From Gammaproteobacteria bacterium (GTDB lineage: Bacteria; Pseudomonadota; Gammaproteobacteria; DSM-16500), in assembly GCA_021324305.1 (NCBI GenBank), contig JAJPJI010000027.1:1-44912 (forward strand): a stretch of DNA of 44,912 nt, written 5' to 3'. A model generated the notes under the pieces. The model was not told the DNA's origin. It did not search any database and saw nothing but the letters and a program-made list of their open reading frames with translations. The position numbers and the translations under genes are program-made. Positions 7,174 through 15,937 of this stretch are shown here, piece by piece; position 1 is the stretch's first letter, and the number at the start of each line of letters is the position of its first letter.

Positions 7174-8898
7174 ATGATCAATAAAGCTTGTCGCTGCATC
7201 ATTACCCTGCTGGTGTTATCAATCTATCCTGTTCTTGCACAGGCAAACGATGCATTTCGTATTGAAATCAGCGGCATCCAGGGTGAAATGTACAATAATG
7301 TCCAGGCACAGTTGAGCATTGAAGAGAAGAAATCCGATAGCGATATTTCGGTTCTCAAGATGGACAAATTCCTGAAAAAGGCGCCGGCCATTATACGCAA
7401 GTCGCTGGAACCCTATGGATACTTCAAGGCCACAGTCAGTCCCGCGAATATCCGGCATGTTGATTCAACACTCGTCGCCGCGTTTCGGGTAAACCCGGGT
7501 CAGCCGCTCAAGCTGTCATCCGTCACCGTGCAGATTCTCGGAAACGGCGAATCGAATCCGGCGCTGCATCGCTTGGCTGAGGACTTCCCCATAAAAACAG
7601 GAATGGTATTTAATTCAGATGCCTATGAAAAAGCCAGAGACCTTCTTTTCCAGACCGCCAATGACGAAGGCTATATCAAATCCTATTTTATTAAAAACGA
7701 AGTCAAGGTAGACCTCAAACGGTATCGGGCAGATGTCACCCTGATTCTGCAAACCGAAGACCGTTATTATTTCGGAAAGGTAAGTTACAGCCAAAGTCCC
7801 TATGCACAGAGCTTTCTTGACAGATTCCAAAGTTTTAAATCCGTCACGCATTTTTCCAGCAAAAAACTGTATCAGTTTCAGCAGGAAATGAGTAACAGCG
7901 GTTACTTCCAACAGGTTGAAGCAACACCCGATCTTGAGCATATTGAAAACCACCAGGTTCCAATCAACGTCGACGTGATGGCACCCAAGTCACAACGTTA
8001 TGACTTTGGTCTGGGCTATGGTACGTTTACCGGTCCACGGTTAAGCGCGGGAGTTAACTTCAGACGGCTGACTGACACTGGACAGCATTTTAATGCTGAA
8101 ATGAAATTATCCTCTGTCTTGTCCGGATTGGCAGCGAAATATTTTATTCCTGGCCGCAACCCCTTGACTGATCAATACGTCATCGGTGCGAATTATCAAA
8201 AATTTACCCCGAAAAATGGCAGAAGCTATGCCAACAATCTTTCGCTGGGATACATCAAAAAATCCGGCCATTGGCACAACAGCATAACGTTAAATTATCT
8301 GACCGAGCGTTACTCCATCGAAAACCAGCCATCAACAAACAGTGAATTGCTGTATCCCAGCCTGAATCTGTCGTATGTCAAGGCGGACGATATACTAAAT
8401 CCCCACAATGGGCATTCGCTTAGCCTGACTCTGCAAGGAGCAACCAGGGACTTGCTGTCTTCCACCAGCTTTTTACAGGGCGAATTAAAGGGCAAATACA
8501 TTTTCAGTCCCTTTGATAGCAGCCGCGTCATCCTGAGAGGCGACCTGGGTTACACTGTCGTTAATAATATCGATAACCTCCCGCTGACATTACGCTATTT
8601 CGCCGGCGGCTTGAATAGCATCAGAGGATACCCCGACAGCAGTATTGGACCGGGGAAGTACCTGGTAACAGGCAGTGCTGAATACCAGCACCGGATTTGG
8701 GGCAACTGGTATGGGGCGTTGTTTTATGATGCGGGAACTGCCAGCGACCACTATGGCGACCCTCCATTGAGCATCGGTGACGGCGCAGGCATTGTATATC
8801 AATCGGTCGTTGGCCCGATAAAAATTTACCTGGGACGCGCTGAAAACAAACGCGGCAAACCATTCAGTGTTGAATTCAACGTGGGGCCCGAATTTTAA
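7174..8898 (+). CDS. tamA: TamA, outer-membrane Omp85 protein of the translocation and assembly module
   Basis: 574 residues, close to the usual TamA length. A signal peptide ends near V-L-A-Q-A (residues 20-24). Residues ~27-270 form three POTRA-like domains, one ending near GYFKATVSP and the last near SGYFQQVEATP. The remainder is a 16-strand Omp85 barrel, starting at YDFGLGYGTFTGPRLS, with the conserved loop-6 motif GG-NSIRGYPDSS and a C-terminal strand ending in Phe. TamA sits in the outer membrane and works with TamB to insert autotransporters and other outer-membrane proteins and to move phospholipids. Its TAA stop overlaps the tamB start (TAATG), so translation is coupled. Confidence 0.95.
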   Translation: MINKACRCIITLLVLSIYPVLAQANDAFRIEISGIQGEMYNNVQAQLSIEEKKSDSDISVLKMDKFLKKAPAIIRKSLEPYGYFKATVSPANIRHVDSTLVAAFRVNPGQPLKLSSVTVQILGNGESNPALHRLAEDFPIKTGMVFNSDAYEKARDLLFQTANDEGYIKSYFIKNEVKVDLKRYRADVTLILQTEDRYYFGKVSYSQSPYAQSFLDRFQSFKSVTHFSSKKLYQFQQEMSNSGYFQQVEATPDLEHIENHQVPINVDVMAPKSQRYDFGLGYGTFTGPRLSAGVNFRRLTDTGQHFNAEMKLSSVLSGLAAKYFIPGRNPLTDQYVIGANYQKFTPKNGRSYANNLSLGYIKKSGHWHNSITLNYLTERYSIENQPSTNSELLYPSLNLSYVKADDILNPHNGHSLSLTLQGATRDLLSSTSFLQGELKGKYIFSPFDSSRVILRGDLGYTVVNNIDNLPLTLRYFAGGLNSIRGYPDSSIGPGKYLVTGSAEYQHRIWGNWYGALFYDAGTASDHYGDPPLSIGDGAGIVYQSVVGPIKIYLGRAENKRGKPFSVEFNVGPEF

Positions 8899-11468
8899 TG
8901 CGCTTGCTTATCCTGAAATTGATTTTCCTGTTAAGCCTTTCTCTTGCAGGGCTTGTCTATTTCATCAGCTCGACTACCGCCGGTCTGCAATTCATCCTTG
9001 CCGTGACGAGTGCCACCATACCCGGGCATCTTGCTGTCAGTCATGTCCAGGGTACGCTCTCGGATTTCACACTTGACAATCTCACTTATACTTATGAAAA
9101 CGATATCTATCAATTCAACAAGGTGCGTGTTGCGTGGCAGCCATTCGAGTTAGTCAACAAACGCGCGGTCATCAACAGCATTCGCATACATGAAGCGCTC
9201 ATCAATGTAAAAACGTCAGATGACAACACACCCATAGAAACTGCGTTTTTGCAGCCGCTTCGCATTCATCATCTACAGTCAGACAAAACAGTAATCACCG
9301 TGAATGATAAACCGTCAGGCAAATTCGACAATATCGATATAACCTGCATAGACGGCAATGACTATCGCGTCACTGGCAATGTGTACGAAGGCAATGCAGC
9401 GGGAACAATGCATCTGGAATGGTCGCCGGTTTTCAAGTTAACTTCCACATTAGCTTTCTCGGACATCAATTTGAATAAAGTTTCGCAAAAATTAAGTGGT
9501 AAACTCAGTTTCATTCTGCAAAACAGCATCCATGCTGACCAGAATATGCTGAGCTACGATGCGAGGATGGATGAATTAAATGGCAACCTGCGTCAATTTC
9601 CCATCCGGGGATTTGCAGCAATTCATTATAAAAATGGAACGCTTGAGATTGAACCTTCCGAGATAAACATTGCTAACGGATATGCGCGCCTTGCCGGTCG
9701 TGTCAGCGAGGAATGGAAATTAAATTGGGATTTGAACATTCCTGATTTTGCCAATCTGCTCCCTGACTTGCACGGCAGGCTTGTCACATCAGGCATCATC
9801 ACTGGCCCGCGTGCGCGCCCCGTGATCGAGGGGAAATTCAATGCCGCGCAATTCATGGCTGCAAACGTCAAGGCCAGCCGTGTGAACGGAAGCATTCACA
9901 TGGAATCCGGAGAAACGTCCGTGATCGAGATGGATGCAAATAATATATTCATCAATCATTATCCTGTCCCGTCCATCCGGCTGCGCGCTGTGACACAATA
10001 TTTCCATCGCCGCCTGTCATCCGAGCTTGTGATGTCATCCTCGGCGCATGATGAATTGAAGGGCCGCCTTTCAGCTCCGCGATTGGACATGCGGCAAATC
10101 GAGTTGACACCCATTCACGGCATCTTTAACTTCCATTTTGCAAATCTAAATGCTTTAGCCAGCACACAAGATGAAATCAAGAATCCCAAAGGGGATGTGA
10201 ATGGCAGGATTGAGCTGGGCGGGACTATCGGCGGTCCGGAATTAAGCGTTGCCGCAGCCATTACTAATGGCGAATTGACCATACCCAGGCTGGGCATCAC
10301 CTTGAAAAAAATCACGCTCAATGGCCAGTACAGTCATCATTCCATTACCGCGAGCGGCTCATTCCATTCAGGAAAAGGCGTTGGCAACATTCAAAGCACC
10401 ATACAATTGTCACCGGCCTTGCAGGCAGCCATAAAGCTTGGCGGCGAAAATCTGCAATTCGCCAATTTGCATGAATATAAAATATTCATATCACCAGACA
10501 TCATATTGGCTTATCAGGGCGGCGCCATCAGCATGAATGGGAAAATAGTGATTCCATCCGCCTCCATCGCACCCGTTGATTTAAGCGCAACCACAACACT
10601 ATCCAGCGATGTTGTTTTTGTGAATGCACCCGCATCACATGCGGCATTACCAGCCAGTTTATCCATACAGACACAGCTTATCCTGGGCGACGCAGTCAAG
10701 CTCGATTATGAAAACCTGCATTCCAGGGTAAAAGGAACGCTGTCCATATCACAGACTCCAGGCCGTCAGCCAACTGCATTTGGCCAGCTCTATCTGCAGG
10801 ATGGTACTTACAACGCTTATGGGAAGGTATTATCCATACAAAATGGACGCATCATCTACACTGGCAACGCATTATTTAACCCGGGACTCGATATCAGTGC
10901 AACGCGCAAAATCAAGGTCATTGCAGTAAGCAGCGCCAGTCAGTTCAACAATACGGGCTTGCAGCCAACCTACGCGGGCACGGATACGGTGACAGTTGGC
11001 GTATATGTGAAAGGGACGATTAAAAAGCCCGCCATCACCCTGTTTTCTTCGCCAGCTGGCATGAGCCAGAACAACATACTCTCGTATTTACTCTTTGGCT
11101 ATCCCCAATCCGAATTATCGGGTGATAATAAACTCGCCTTACTAAGCGCCGCTGCCTCGCTCAAGACCGGCGGCTCCATACTCGGCGGATTCACAGACAA
11201 AATTCAGAACATGACCGGTTTATCCGAGTTGAATGTGGGCTCCACGCAAATCTTCAACCCTCAAACCAATTCCACCCAGAACGCAACCACACTCTCTGTA
11301 GGCAAACAGATCTCAGACAAATTATCTGTGCATTATAGTGTAGGCTTATATACCTCTGCTGCCTTGCTGAATATCCGATATCAACTATCAAAGCGAATAT
11401 CCCTGCAGACTGAAACCAGCAGTCTTGAAAATGGCGTGGATTTGCTGGTTGGATTTGAACGTGAATAG
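8898..11468 (+). CDS. tamB: TamB, inner-membrane-anchored periplasmic bridge protein
   Basis: 856 residues. The ATG overlaps the tamA stop by one base. One N-terminal membrane helix (residues ~5-24, LKLIFLLSLSLAGLVYF) anchors it in the inner membrane. A long repetitive beta-rich (beta-taco) periplasmic stretch of alternating hydrophobic residues follows, and the C-terminal DUF490/TamB domain lies at ~560-856 with ILSYLLFG, the SELNVGS strands and a closing Y-x-LSKRISLQTE/VGFE strand. It is clearly shorter than Escherichia coli TamB (about 1260 residues), so the central bridge is reduced. It pairs with TamA across the periplasm. Confidence 0.93.
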   Translation: MRLLILKLIFLLSLSLAGLVYFISSTTAGLQFILAVTSATIPGHLAVSHVQGTLSDFTLDNLTYTYENDIYQFNKVRVAWQPFELVNKRAVINSIRIHEALINVKTSDDNTPIETAFLQPLRIHHLQSDKTVITVNDKPSGKFDNIDITCIDGNDYRVTGNVYEGNAAGTMHLEWSPVFKLTSTLAFSDINLNKVSQKLSGKLSFILQNSIHADQNMLSYDARMDELNGNLRQFPIRGFAAIHYKNGTLEIEPSEINIANGYARLAGRVSEEWKLNWDLNIPDFANLLPDLHGRLVTSGIITGPRARPVIEGKFNAAQFMAANVKASRVNGSIHMESGETSVIEMDANNIFINHYPVPSIRLRAVTQYFHRRLSSELVMSSSAHDELKGRLSAPRLDMRQIELTPIHGIFNFHFANLNALASTQDEIKNPKGDVNGRIELGGTIGGPELSVAAAITNGELTIPRLGITLKKITLNGQYSHHSITASGSFHSGKGVGNIQSTIQLSPALQAAIKLGGENLQFANLHEYKIFISPDIILAYQGGAISMNGKIVIPSASIAPVDLSATTTLSSDVVFVNAPASHAALPASLSIQTQLILGDAVKLDYENLHSRVKGTLSISQTPGRQPTAFGQLYLQDGTYNAYGKVLSIQNGRIIYTGNALFNPGLDISATRKIKVIAVSSASQFNNTGLQPTYAGTDTVTVGVYVKGTIKKPAITLFSSPAGMSQNNILSYLLFGYPQSELSGDNKLALLSAAASLKTGGSILGGFTDKIQNMTGLSELNVGSTQIFNPQTNSTQNATTLSVGKQISDKLSVHYSVGLYTSAALLNIRYQLSKRISLQTETSSLENGVDLLVGFERE

Positions 11469-11490
11469 CAGCAGCATCCTCTCTCATTGC

Positions 11491-11522
11491 AACCCCGGCA
11501 TGCATTGCACAAGCACGGGGTT
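11491..11522. terminator. Inverted repeat between convergent tamB and lipoprotein genes
   Basis: AACCCCG (11491-11497) and CGGGGTT (11516-11522) pair perfectly across an 18-base loop. It lies between two convergent genes, which suggests a two-way terminator, but there is no T run. Confidence 0.35.
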
Positions 11523-11548
11523 ACAAAGTCAATGCTGAGAACGCGCCC

Positions 11549-12010
11549 TTAAATTGTGTGCCAGCCGCCATCGGTGGTAACACAGGCAGTCCCGTTGATT
11601 TCTTTCTTGTAATTGCCTTTTTCAACGACCACATTGTATTGACGGCAGAAAGGATTTCCCTGGATAACGACTTTTTTAACTGGCGTTACGGTATAATTAA
11701 TGCCGGTCGCTCCGTTGGCCCAGTGAGTGGATTTGCCAGTACCACTATCCAACGCATGCGACATTTTTGATTTATCCTGTTCGTCCATGGATTTTAATCC
11801 GATTTCACCGCCGCCAGTCATAGTGATATTCACATTGGTTTCTTTTCCTGCCTGGTCAACAGAAGCAGCGGGAAGACCTTGTTTTTCAGCACCTTGAGCA
11901 TTGGTTGCTGAACCAAATCCGGGAATGCTGGACATACCTGGCATATTCGAGCAGGCTGTTAAACTGACAGCTGCGATAACTACAACCATTTTTAGCACAA
12001 ATTTTTGCAT
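11549..12010 (-). CDS. Surface-antigen lipoprotein (17-kDa antigen / RT0821-Lpp0805 family)
   Basis: 153 residues with a lipoprotein signal peptide: a hydrophobic stretch, then SLTAC with Cys20 as the lipidated residue. A low-complexity linker follows. The C-terminal ~80 residues have the family pattern: MDEQDKSKMSHAL, then a W-containing segment, GINYTVTPVKK, FCRQYNVVV, and G-TACVTTDGGW at the end. This domain occurs in the rickettsial 17-kDa antigen and in Legionella homologues. The protein is likely anchored in the outer membrane; its exact role is not known. The start ATG at 12010 has AGGA a short way upstream. It is convergent with tamB. Confidence 0.85.
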   Translation of the reverse strand: MQKFVLKMVVVIAAVSLTACSNMPGMSSIPGFGSATNAQGAEKQGLPAASVDQAGKETNVNITMTGGGEIGLKSMDEQDKSKMSHALDSGTGKSTHWANGATGINYTVTPVKKVVIQGNPFCRQYNVVVEKGNYKKEINGTACVTTDGGWHTI

Positions 12011-12206
12011 GTTAGGAATTCCTCCATTTTAACGTTTTTCAATCGAAACATCTCTTTTGCCATCCTGTATCACTGTCAATGGCAGAATAATTAATTATTG
12101 ATATATTTTGTACAAAAAACTACTCTTATGCGCTTGCATCATATCATGAGCACAGTCAGGTCATACTGATGACATGGTTAACCAATTTTATATTGCAGAC
12201 GCTTGC

Positions 12207-13394
12207 ATGGAAATGAAAAAAACAGATGTTATTATTATTGGCGCCGGCGCAGCAGGTTTGATGTGCGCGATCGAAGCAGCCAAGCGGCAACGCAAGGTTA
12301 TCGTGATCGAGCACGCCAACAAGCCCGGCAAAAAAATTCTCATGTCCGGCGGCGGCCGCTGTAACTTCACGAATTATCTTATCAATTCAGATAATTATAT
12401 TTCGCATAATCCGCATTTTTGCAAATCAGCGCTCAGCCGGTATACACAGTGGGATTTCATTGATTTGGTAAAGCGGCATCATATCCCATTTCATGAAAAA
12501 ACACTGGGACAATTGTTTTGCGACAACAAATCCATGGACATTCTTGCCATGTTATTATCTGAATGCAAACAGGCTGGCGTCGATATTCACCTGGACACAG
12601 AAGTACTGCGTGTAAAAAAACACGTCGATCATGGTTTCATTCTTGAAACCAGCGCGCAGGATTTTTCCTGTAACTCTTTAGTGATTGCCACCGGTGGACT
12701 ATCCATTCCTACCATGGGAGCGAGTCCTTTTGGATACAGGATTGCCGAACAGTTTGGAATCAAGGTATGGCCAACCCGCGCAGGACTGGTTGCGCTCACC
12801 CTGCATCCGGAAGACAAGGAAAAATTCTCCGTTTTATCCGGAATATCGGTCGCGAGCGTGGTCAGCAATGACCAGATCAGTTTCCGGGAAAATATATTAT
12901 TCACACATCGCGGAATCAGCGGCCCTGCCATTTTACAGATATCTTCTTACTGGCATCCCGGCGAGGAAATTACCATCAATCTGTTACCGGAAATCGATTT
13001 GTTCGATTTTCTGGTCGGGATGCAGCACGAGCAGCCACAAAAGCATTTAAAAAACATGCTTGCGGAATTACTGCCCAAACGGGTTGTGGATGTATTTCTG
13101 GATCCGGAGATTGCAGATCGAAAACTTGCTTCTATCTCGCATCGCGAATTCACCCTGGTGGCGGCGCAATTCAATTCCTGGAAACTGAGACCCAACGGCA
13201 CTGAAGGATATCGCACCGCGGAAGTGACGCTGGGTGGTGTTGATTGTGACGCCATCTCATCTAGAACAATGGAAGCAAAAAGCATACGCGGCTTGTATTT
13301 TATTGGCGAAGTACTCGATGTGACTGGCTGGCTGGGCGGTTACAATTTTCAATGGGCCTGGTCATCGGGCTGGGCTGCAGGACAAGTCGTTTAA
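12207..13394 (+). CDS. yhiN: YhiN/HI0933-family FAD-dependent oxidoreductase
   Basis: 395 residues from ATG 12207. The frame is open to an earlier ATG at 12174, but the family normally begins only a few residues before the nucleotide-binding motif, so 12207 or 12213 is preferred; no start has a strong ribosome site. Visible motifs are the dinucleotide-binding VIIIGAGAAGL, GKKILMSGGGRCNFTN, the strongly conserved HEKTLGQLFC, IATGGLS, GASPFGY, LLFTHRGISGPA, GTEGYRTAEVTLGGV and WLGGYNFQWAW near the end. It matches E. coli YhiN along its whole length. It is an FAD-binding flavoprotein of unsettled substrate (the family includes BaiN). Confidence 0.93.
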   Translation: MEMKKTDVIIIGAGAAGLMCAIEAAKRQRKVIVIEHANKPGKKILMSGGGRCNFTNYLINSDNYISHNPHFCKSALSRYTQWDFIDLVKRHHIPFHEKTLGQLFCDNKSMDILAMLLSECKQAGVDIHLDTEVLRVKKHVDHGFILETSAQDFSCNSLVIATGGLSIPTMGASPFGYRIAEQFGIKVWPTRAGLVALTLHPEDKEKFSVLSGISVASVVSNDQISFRENILFTHRGISGPAILQISSYWHPGEEITINLLPEIDLFDFLVGMQHEQPQKHLKNMLAELLPKRVVDVFLDPEIADRKLASISHREFTLVAAQFNSWKLRPNGTEGYRTAEVTLGGVDCDAISSRTMEAKSIRGLYFIGEVLDVTGWLGGYNFQWAWSSGWAAGQVV

Positions 13395-13442
13395 CCGGTG
13401 CAGGACAATTTTACCTGATACGCTTAAGCGCTGCAGGCATGG

Positions 13443-14435
13443 TCAGGCAGCCTGTTCCTGCCCGAAATAAAATCCCGTGATCGATTGCAGTTCATCGAGC
13501 GTTTCGCAGACATTCACCCTGCTCGCGAATTCCAGTCTGCTTGCCAGGCCGCGGGCATAATACTTTGCAAACTTGCGCGCCTGTAATATCGCAAATTTTT
13601 CACTGCCAAGCAGGCGCGCCAGGTTCATCACATGCTCAAGAAACAGTGCCCCTTGCTCTTGATGCAAGGGCAGATTGAATGGTTCACCGTTCATTTCCGC
13701 GATCAACTTTCCTATCAGCCATGGCTGCCCAACGCCCGCACGTCCTATCATGACACCCGCACATCCAGTTGCGAACATTTTTCCTAATGACGTCATGCAG
13801 GCGATGTCACCATTTCCGATCACAGGAACCTGGAGATTTTCGACAAAAAACCGGATTTCATCATAACGACAAGGAGTCTCATAATGCTCGGTCCAGTGTC
13901 TGCCATGAACGACCAGAAAATCAGCTCCCGCATCCTGCACAGCCGCCGCGATATCAGAGTTGAATTTTTCATCGCTTCCTCCCTGAACACGAATTTTCAC
14001 AGACACTGGCAAATGCGTGCTGGCTTTCATTGCGCATATCATTTTGTAAAGCAGTGTTGCATCGGATAACAGACTTGATCCTGCTCCCCGACTGCGAATT
14101 TTTTTCACGGGACACCCACAGTTTAAATCGATCAGGTCTGCTCCGTGATCCGTCACAATTTTCGTCGCTTCAGCCAGTTCAACCGGGTGATTGCCTGATA
14201 ACTGGAAACAGACGGGACCTTCGTCCGGATCTTTTGCAATAAAACGTTGTTGTGAATATTCTGACTGGTGAATGAGCGTCTTGCAGGAAATCATTTCGGT
14301 GCAAGAAAAAGCCGGTTTGCTATATCGCCAGGTCAACGCACGAAATGGCGCGCAACTCACGCCCGCGAGCGGACCCTGTATGATATTAACCGGAAATGTC
14401 CGATTACCCAGGGTTAATGGTTTGATCAAACTCAT
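13443..14435 (-). CDS. tRNA-dihydrouridine synthase family protein
   Basis: 330 residues, typical Dus length. It has a TIM-barrel FMN domain with QGPLAGVSCAPFR at the N-terminus, the catalytic loop LNCGCPVKK (Cys108 in the GCP position), RGAGSSLL, SVKIRVQGG, VHGRHWTEHY, the phosphate-binding VIGNGDI and GVMIGRAGVGQPWL, and a helical C-terminal domain with KFAKYYARG. Dus enzymes reduce uridines in the tRNA D-loop using FMN and NADPH. The N-terminal motif and the CGCP differ from typical DusA/DusB sequences, so I do not assign a subfamily. It stands alone, convergent with yhiN, with no fis downstream. Confidence 0.88.
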   Translation of the reverse strand: MSLIKPLTLGNRTFPVNIIQGPLAGVSCAPFRALTWRYSKPAFSCTEMISCKTLIHQSEYSQQRFIAKDPDEGPVCFQLSGNHPVELAEATKIVTDHGADLIDLNCGCPVKKIRSRGAGSSLLSDATLLYKMICAMKASTHLPVSVKIRVQGGSDEKFNSDIAAAVQDAGADFLVVHGRHWTEHYETPCRYDEIRFFVENLQVPVIGNGDIACMTSLGKMFATGCAGVMIGRAGVGQPWLIGKLIAEMNGEPFNLPLHQEQGALFLEHVMNLARLLGSEKFAILQARKFAKYYARGLASRLEFASRVNVCETLDELQSITGFYFGQEQAA

Positions 14436-14516
14436 AGGTGCTTAGGTTACTCGTTTTGTCAGTTTTGATGTTCATGTCATGTTCATGCGCTGATTCAGAA
14501 ACCGCGTCATGATTTT

Positions 14517-14617
14517 AAAAGTGTTAATTAAACTGCGTCAGCTCTGGGAGCAAGATCGAATTCTCATGCCTATTCAAGCCTGTATCCAGGAGCTGAAACA
14601 GTTTTAATTAACATTTT
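14517..14617. repeat. Long imperfect palindrome upstream of arfB
   Basis: The left arm 14517-14550 (AAAAGTGTTAATTAAACTG then CAGCTCTGG) is matched in reverse complement by the right arm 14585-14617 (CCAGGAGCTG then CAGTTTTAATTAACATTTT). The arms are ~32 bases long with a few one-base gaps, around a ~35-base centre. It lies in the 285-base gap between the dus and arfB genes. It could be a small mobile element (MITE-like), a cruciform or a structured RNA; no coding content. Confidence 0.5.
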
Positions 14618-14679
14618 CAGATCTTCCGCTGGTGATATTTTTATTATAAAGCCTTCCCACAGCCTGATGAACATTCGGC

Positions 14680-14685
14680 TATAAT
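14680..14685 (+). promoter_or_regulatory. -10 box of arfB
   Basis: A perfect TATAAT 35 bases before the GTG start. No convincing -35 box lies at 16-18 bases. Confidence 0.35.
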
Positions 14686-14720
14686 ATCAAATCCGGGTCT
14701 ATCAATCGAGGCATACAATC

Positions 14721-15146
14721 GTGATCAACATTTCGCGTCATACTGCGATCGATGAAACTGAAATTGAATTCACGTTTATTCGGGCACCCGGACCGGGAGG
14801 ACAGAATGTGAATAAGGTCGCCACGGCAGTTCAGCTCAGATTCAACGTCATGAAATCAGCATCCATCCCGCCTGATGTCCGGGAACGTCTGGTATCGCGC
14901 CTGCGAAACAGGATCACCCGGCAGGGTGACATTATCATCAAGGCAACCCGCTTTCGAACCCAGGAACGTAACAGGGAAGATGCACTGCAGCGCTTGCGAG
15001 ACATTTTGAGTCAGGCCGCAGCAGTGCCTAAAAAGCGCAAAAAAACCAAGCCGACTCAAGCTGCCATACAGCGCAGGCTGGATACAAAGAAAAAACACTC
15101 AAGAGCAAAATCACTTCGACGCAACAAAGGCAATCATGACGTTTGA
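14721..15146 (+). CDS. arfB: ArfB (YaeJ), peptidyl-tRNA hydrolase rescuing stalled ribosomes
   Basis: 141 residues from a GTG start at 14721 with GAGG upstream. It has the release-factor catalytic loop APGPGGQNVNK with GGQ at residues 26-28. It then carries the ArfB-type basic tail (KKRKKTKPTQAA ... RRLDTKKKHSRAKSLRR) that reads an empty mRNA channel. It lacks the codon-recognition domain of true release factors, and its length is that of ArfB (about 140). It releases peptides from ribosomes stalled without a stop codon. It ends 8 bases from the convergent TonB-like gene. Confidence 0.93.
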   Translation: MINISRHTAIDETEIEFTFIRAPGPGGQNVNKVATAVQLRFNVMKSASIPPDVRERLVSRLRNRITRQGDIIIKATRFRTQERNREDALQRLRDILSQAAAVPKKRKKTKPTQAAIQRRLDTKKKHSRAKSLRRNKGNHDV

Positions 15147-15154
15147 TAATCATT

Positions 15155-15820
15155 TCATCCAAACAGAATGCCTATCACCAGGAATCTGGGCTCATTCAGA
15201 TAAGGACTGACATCAGGAACCGGCGAAATGGCATTCAGGGCACGCATGGCTTCGTTATCCAGCACACCGGCGCCGCTTGATCTCACCAGTTGTGAATCAC
15301 TGATTGTTCCATCCGGATGCAGGACAAATCCCACCAAAACCAACCCTCTGACATTAAAATCAATCGCGATCTTGGGATAAACCAGTCGTGCCGTGAGCGC
15401 TTTACCCAGCAATACCAGCAGCGGCGCTGCAACATTCTTGTCACCTATCAAGTGCACCGGCTCGGTCTTTCTGGAGACATTCATGACATTAAATTGCTTG
15501 ACTTTACGCAGCATGGATAAATCCGGTCTGTCTGCATTACTGGCAACAGGATTGGGCCACTGGGCGTCATGCTGCCGGACGGCAGCATTGATTTGCTGTC
15601 CAGGAAGCTTTGGAACCTGCGGCTGTTCCGCAGGTGAATTGACTGCATTGTTATACACATATGATTCAATAGCAGGAGGAATATCGAGTCCTGGCTTCCT
15701 GTGTTCCTGCAAGCGAATCGTTACAACATATGTCATTCCGAAAAGCAGCAATAAATGAAACAGGACAGCGATTGCGAGGCTGTATCGCTGAACTATCCTG
15801 CCTGGGCTGACACGCATCAT
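15155..15820 (-). CDS. TonB-like energy transducer
   Basis: 221 residues from the ATG at 15820, with a CGGA site upstream; starts at 15856 and 15844 are open but less well placed. It has a short basic N-terminus, a membrane helix at about residues 12-32 (SLAIAVLFHLLLLFGMTYVV), a proline-containing periplasmic spacer with little PE/PK repeat, and a TonB C-terminal domain (YPKIAIDFNVRGLVLVGFVLHP, SQLVRSSG). It is a paralog of the partial gene at 1-411. No ExbB/ExbD genes lie nearby. The spacer is short for a TonB that must span the periplasm, so a different envelope role is possible. Confidence 0.8.
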   Translation of the reverse strand: MMRVSPGRIVQRYSLAIAVLFHLLLLFGMTYVVTIRLQEHRKPGLDIPPAIESYVYNNAVNSPAEQPQVPKLPGQQINAAVRQHDAQWPNPVASNADRPDLSMLRKVKQFNVMNVSRKTEPVHLIGDKNVAAPLLVLLGKALTARLVYPKIAIDFNVRGLVLVGFVLHPDGTISDSQLVRSSGAGVLDNEAMRALNAISPVPDVSPYLNEPRFLVIGILFG

Positions 15821-15911
15821 TGATATTCCGTCTTCATGATACATCCATTGATACAAACTACCTGCATGTCATCATCCATGCAATTCGATAATGAAAAAAA
15901 CTGACTAATGA

Positions 15912-15917
15912 TATAAT
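15912..15917 (+). promoter_or_regulatory. -10 box of the diguanylate cyclase gene
   Basis: A perfect TATAAT 20 bases before the ATG at 15938, which would give a very short leader. The -35 region is AT-rich without a clear match. Confidence 0.3.
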
Positions 15918-15937
15918 AATCAAGAGATAGCGAATAA

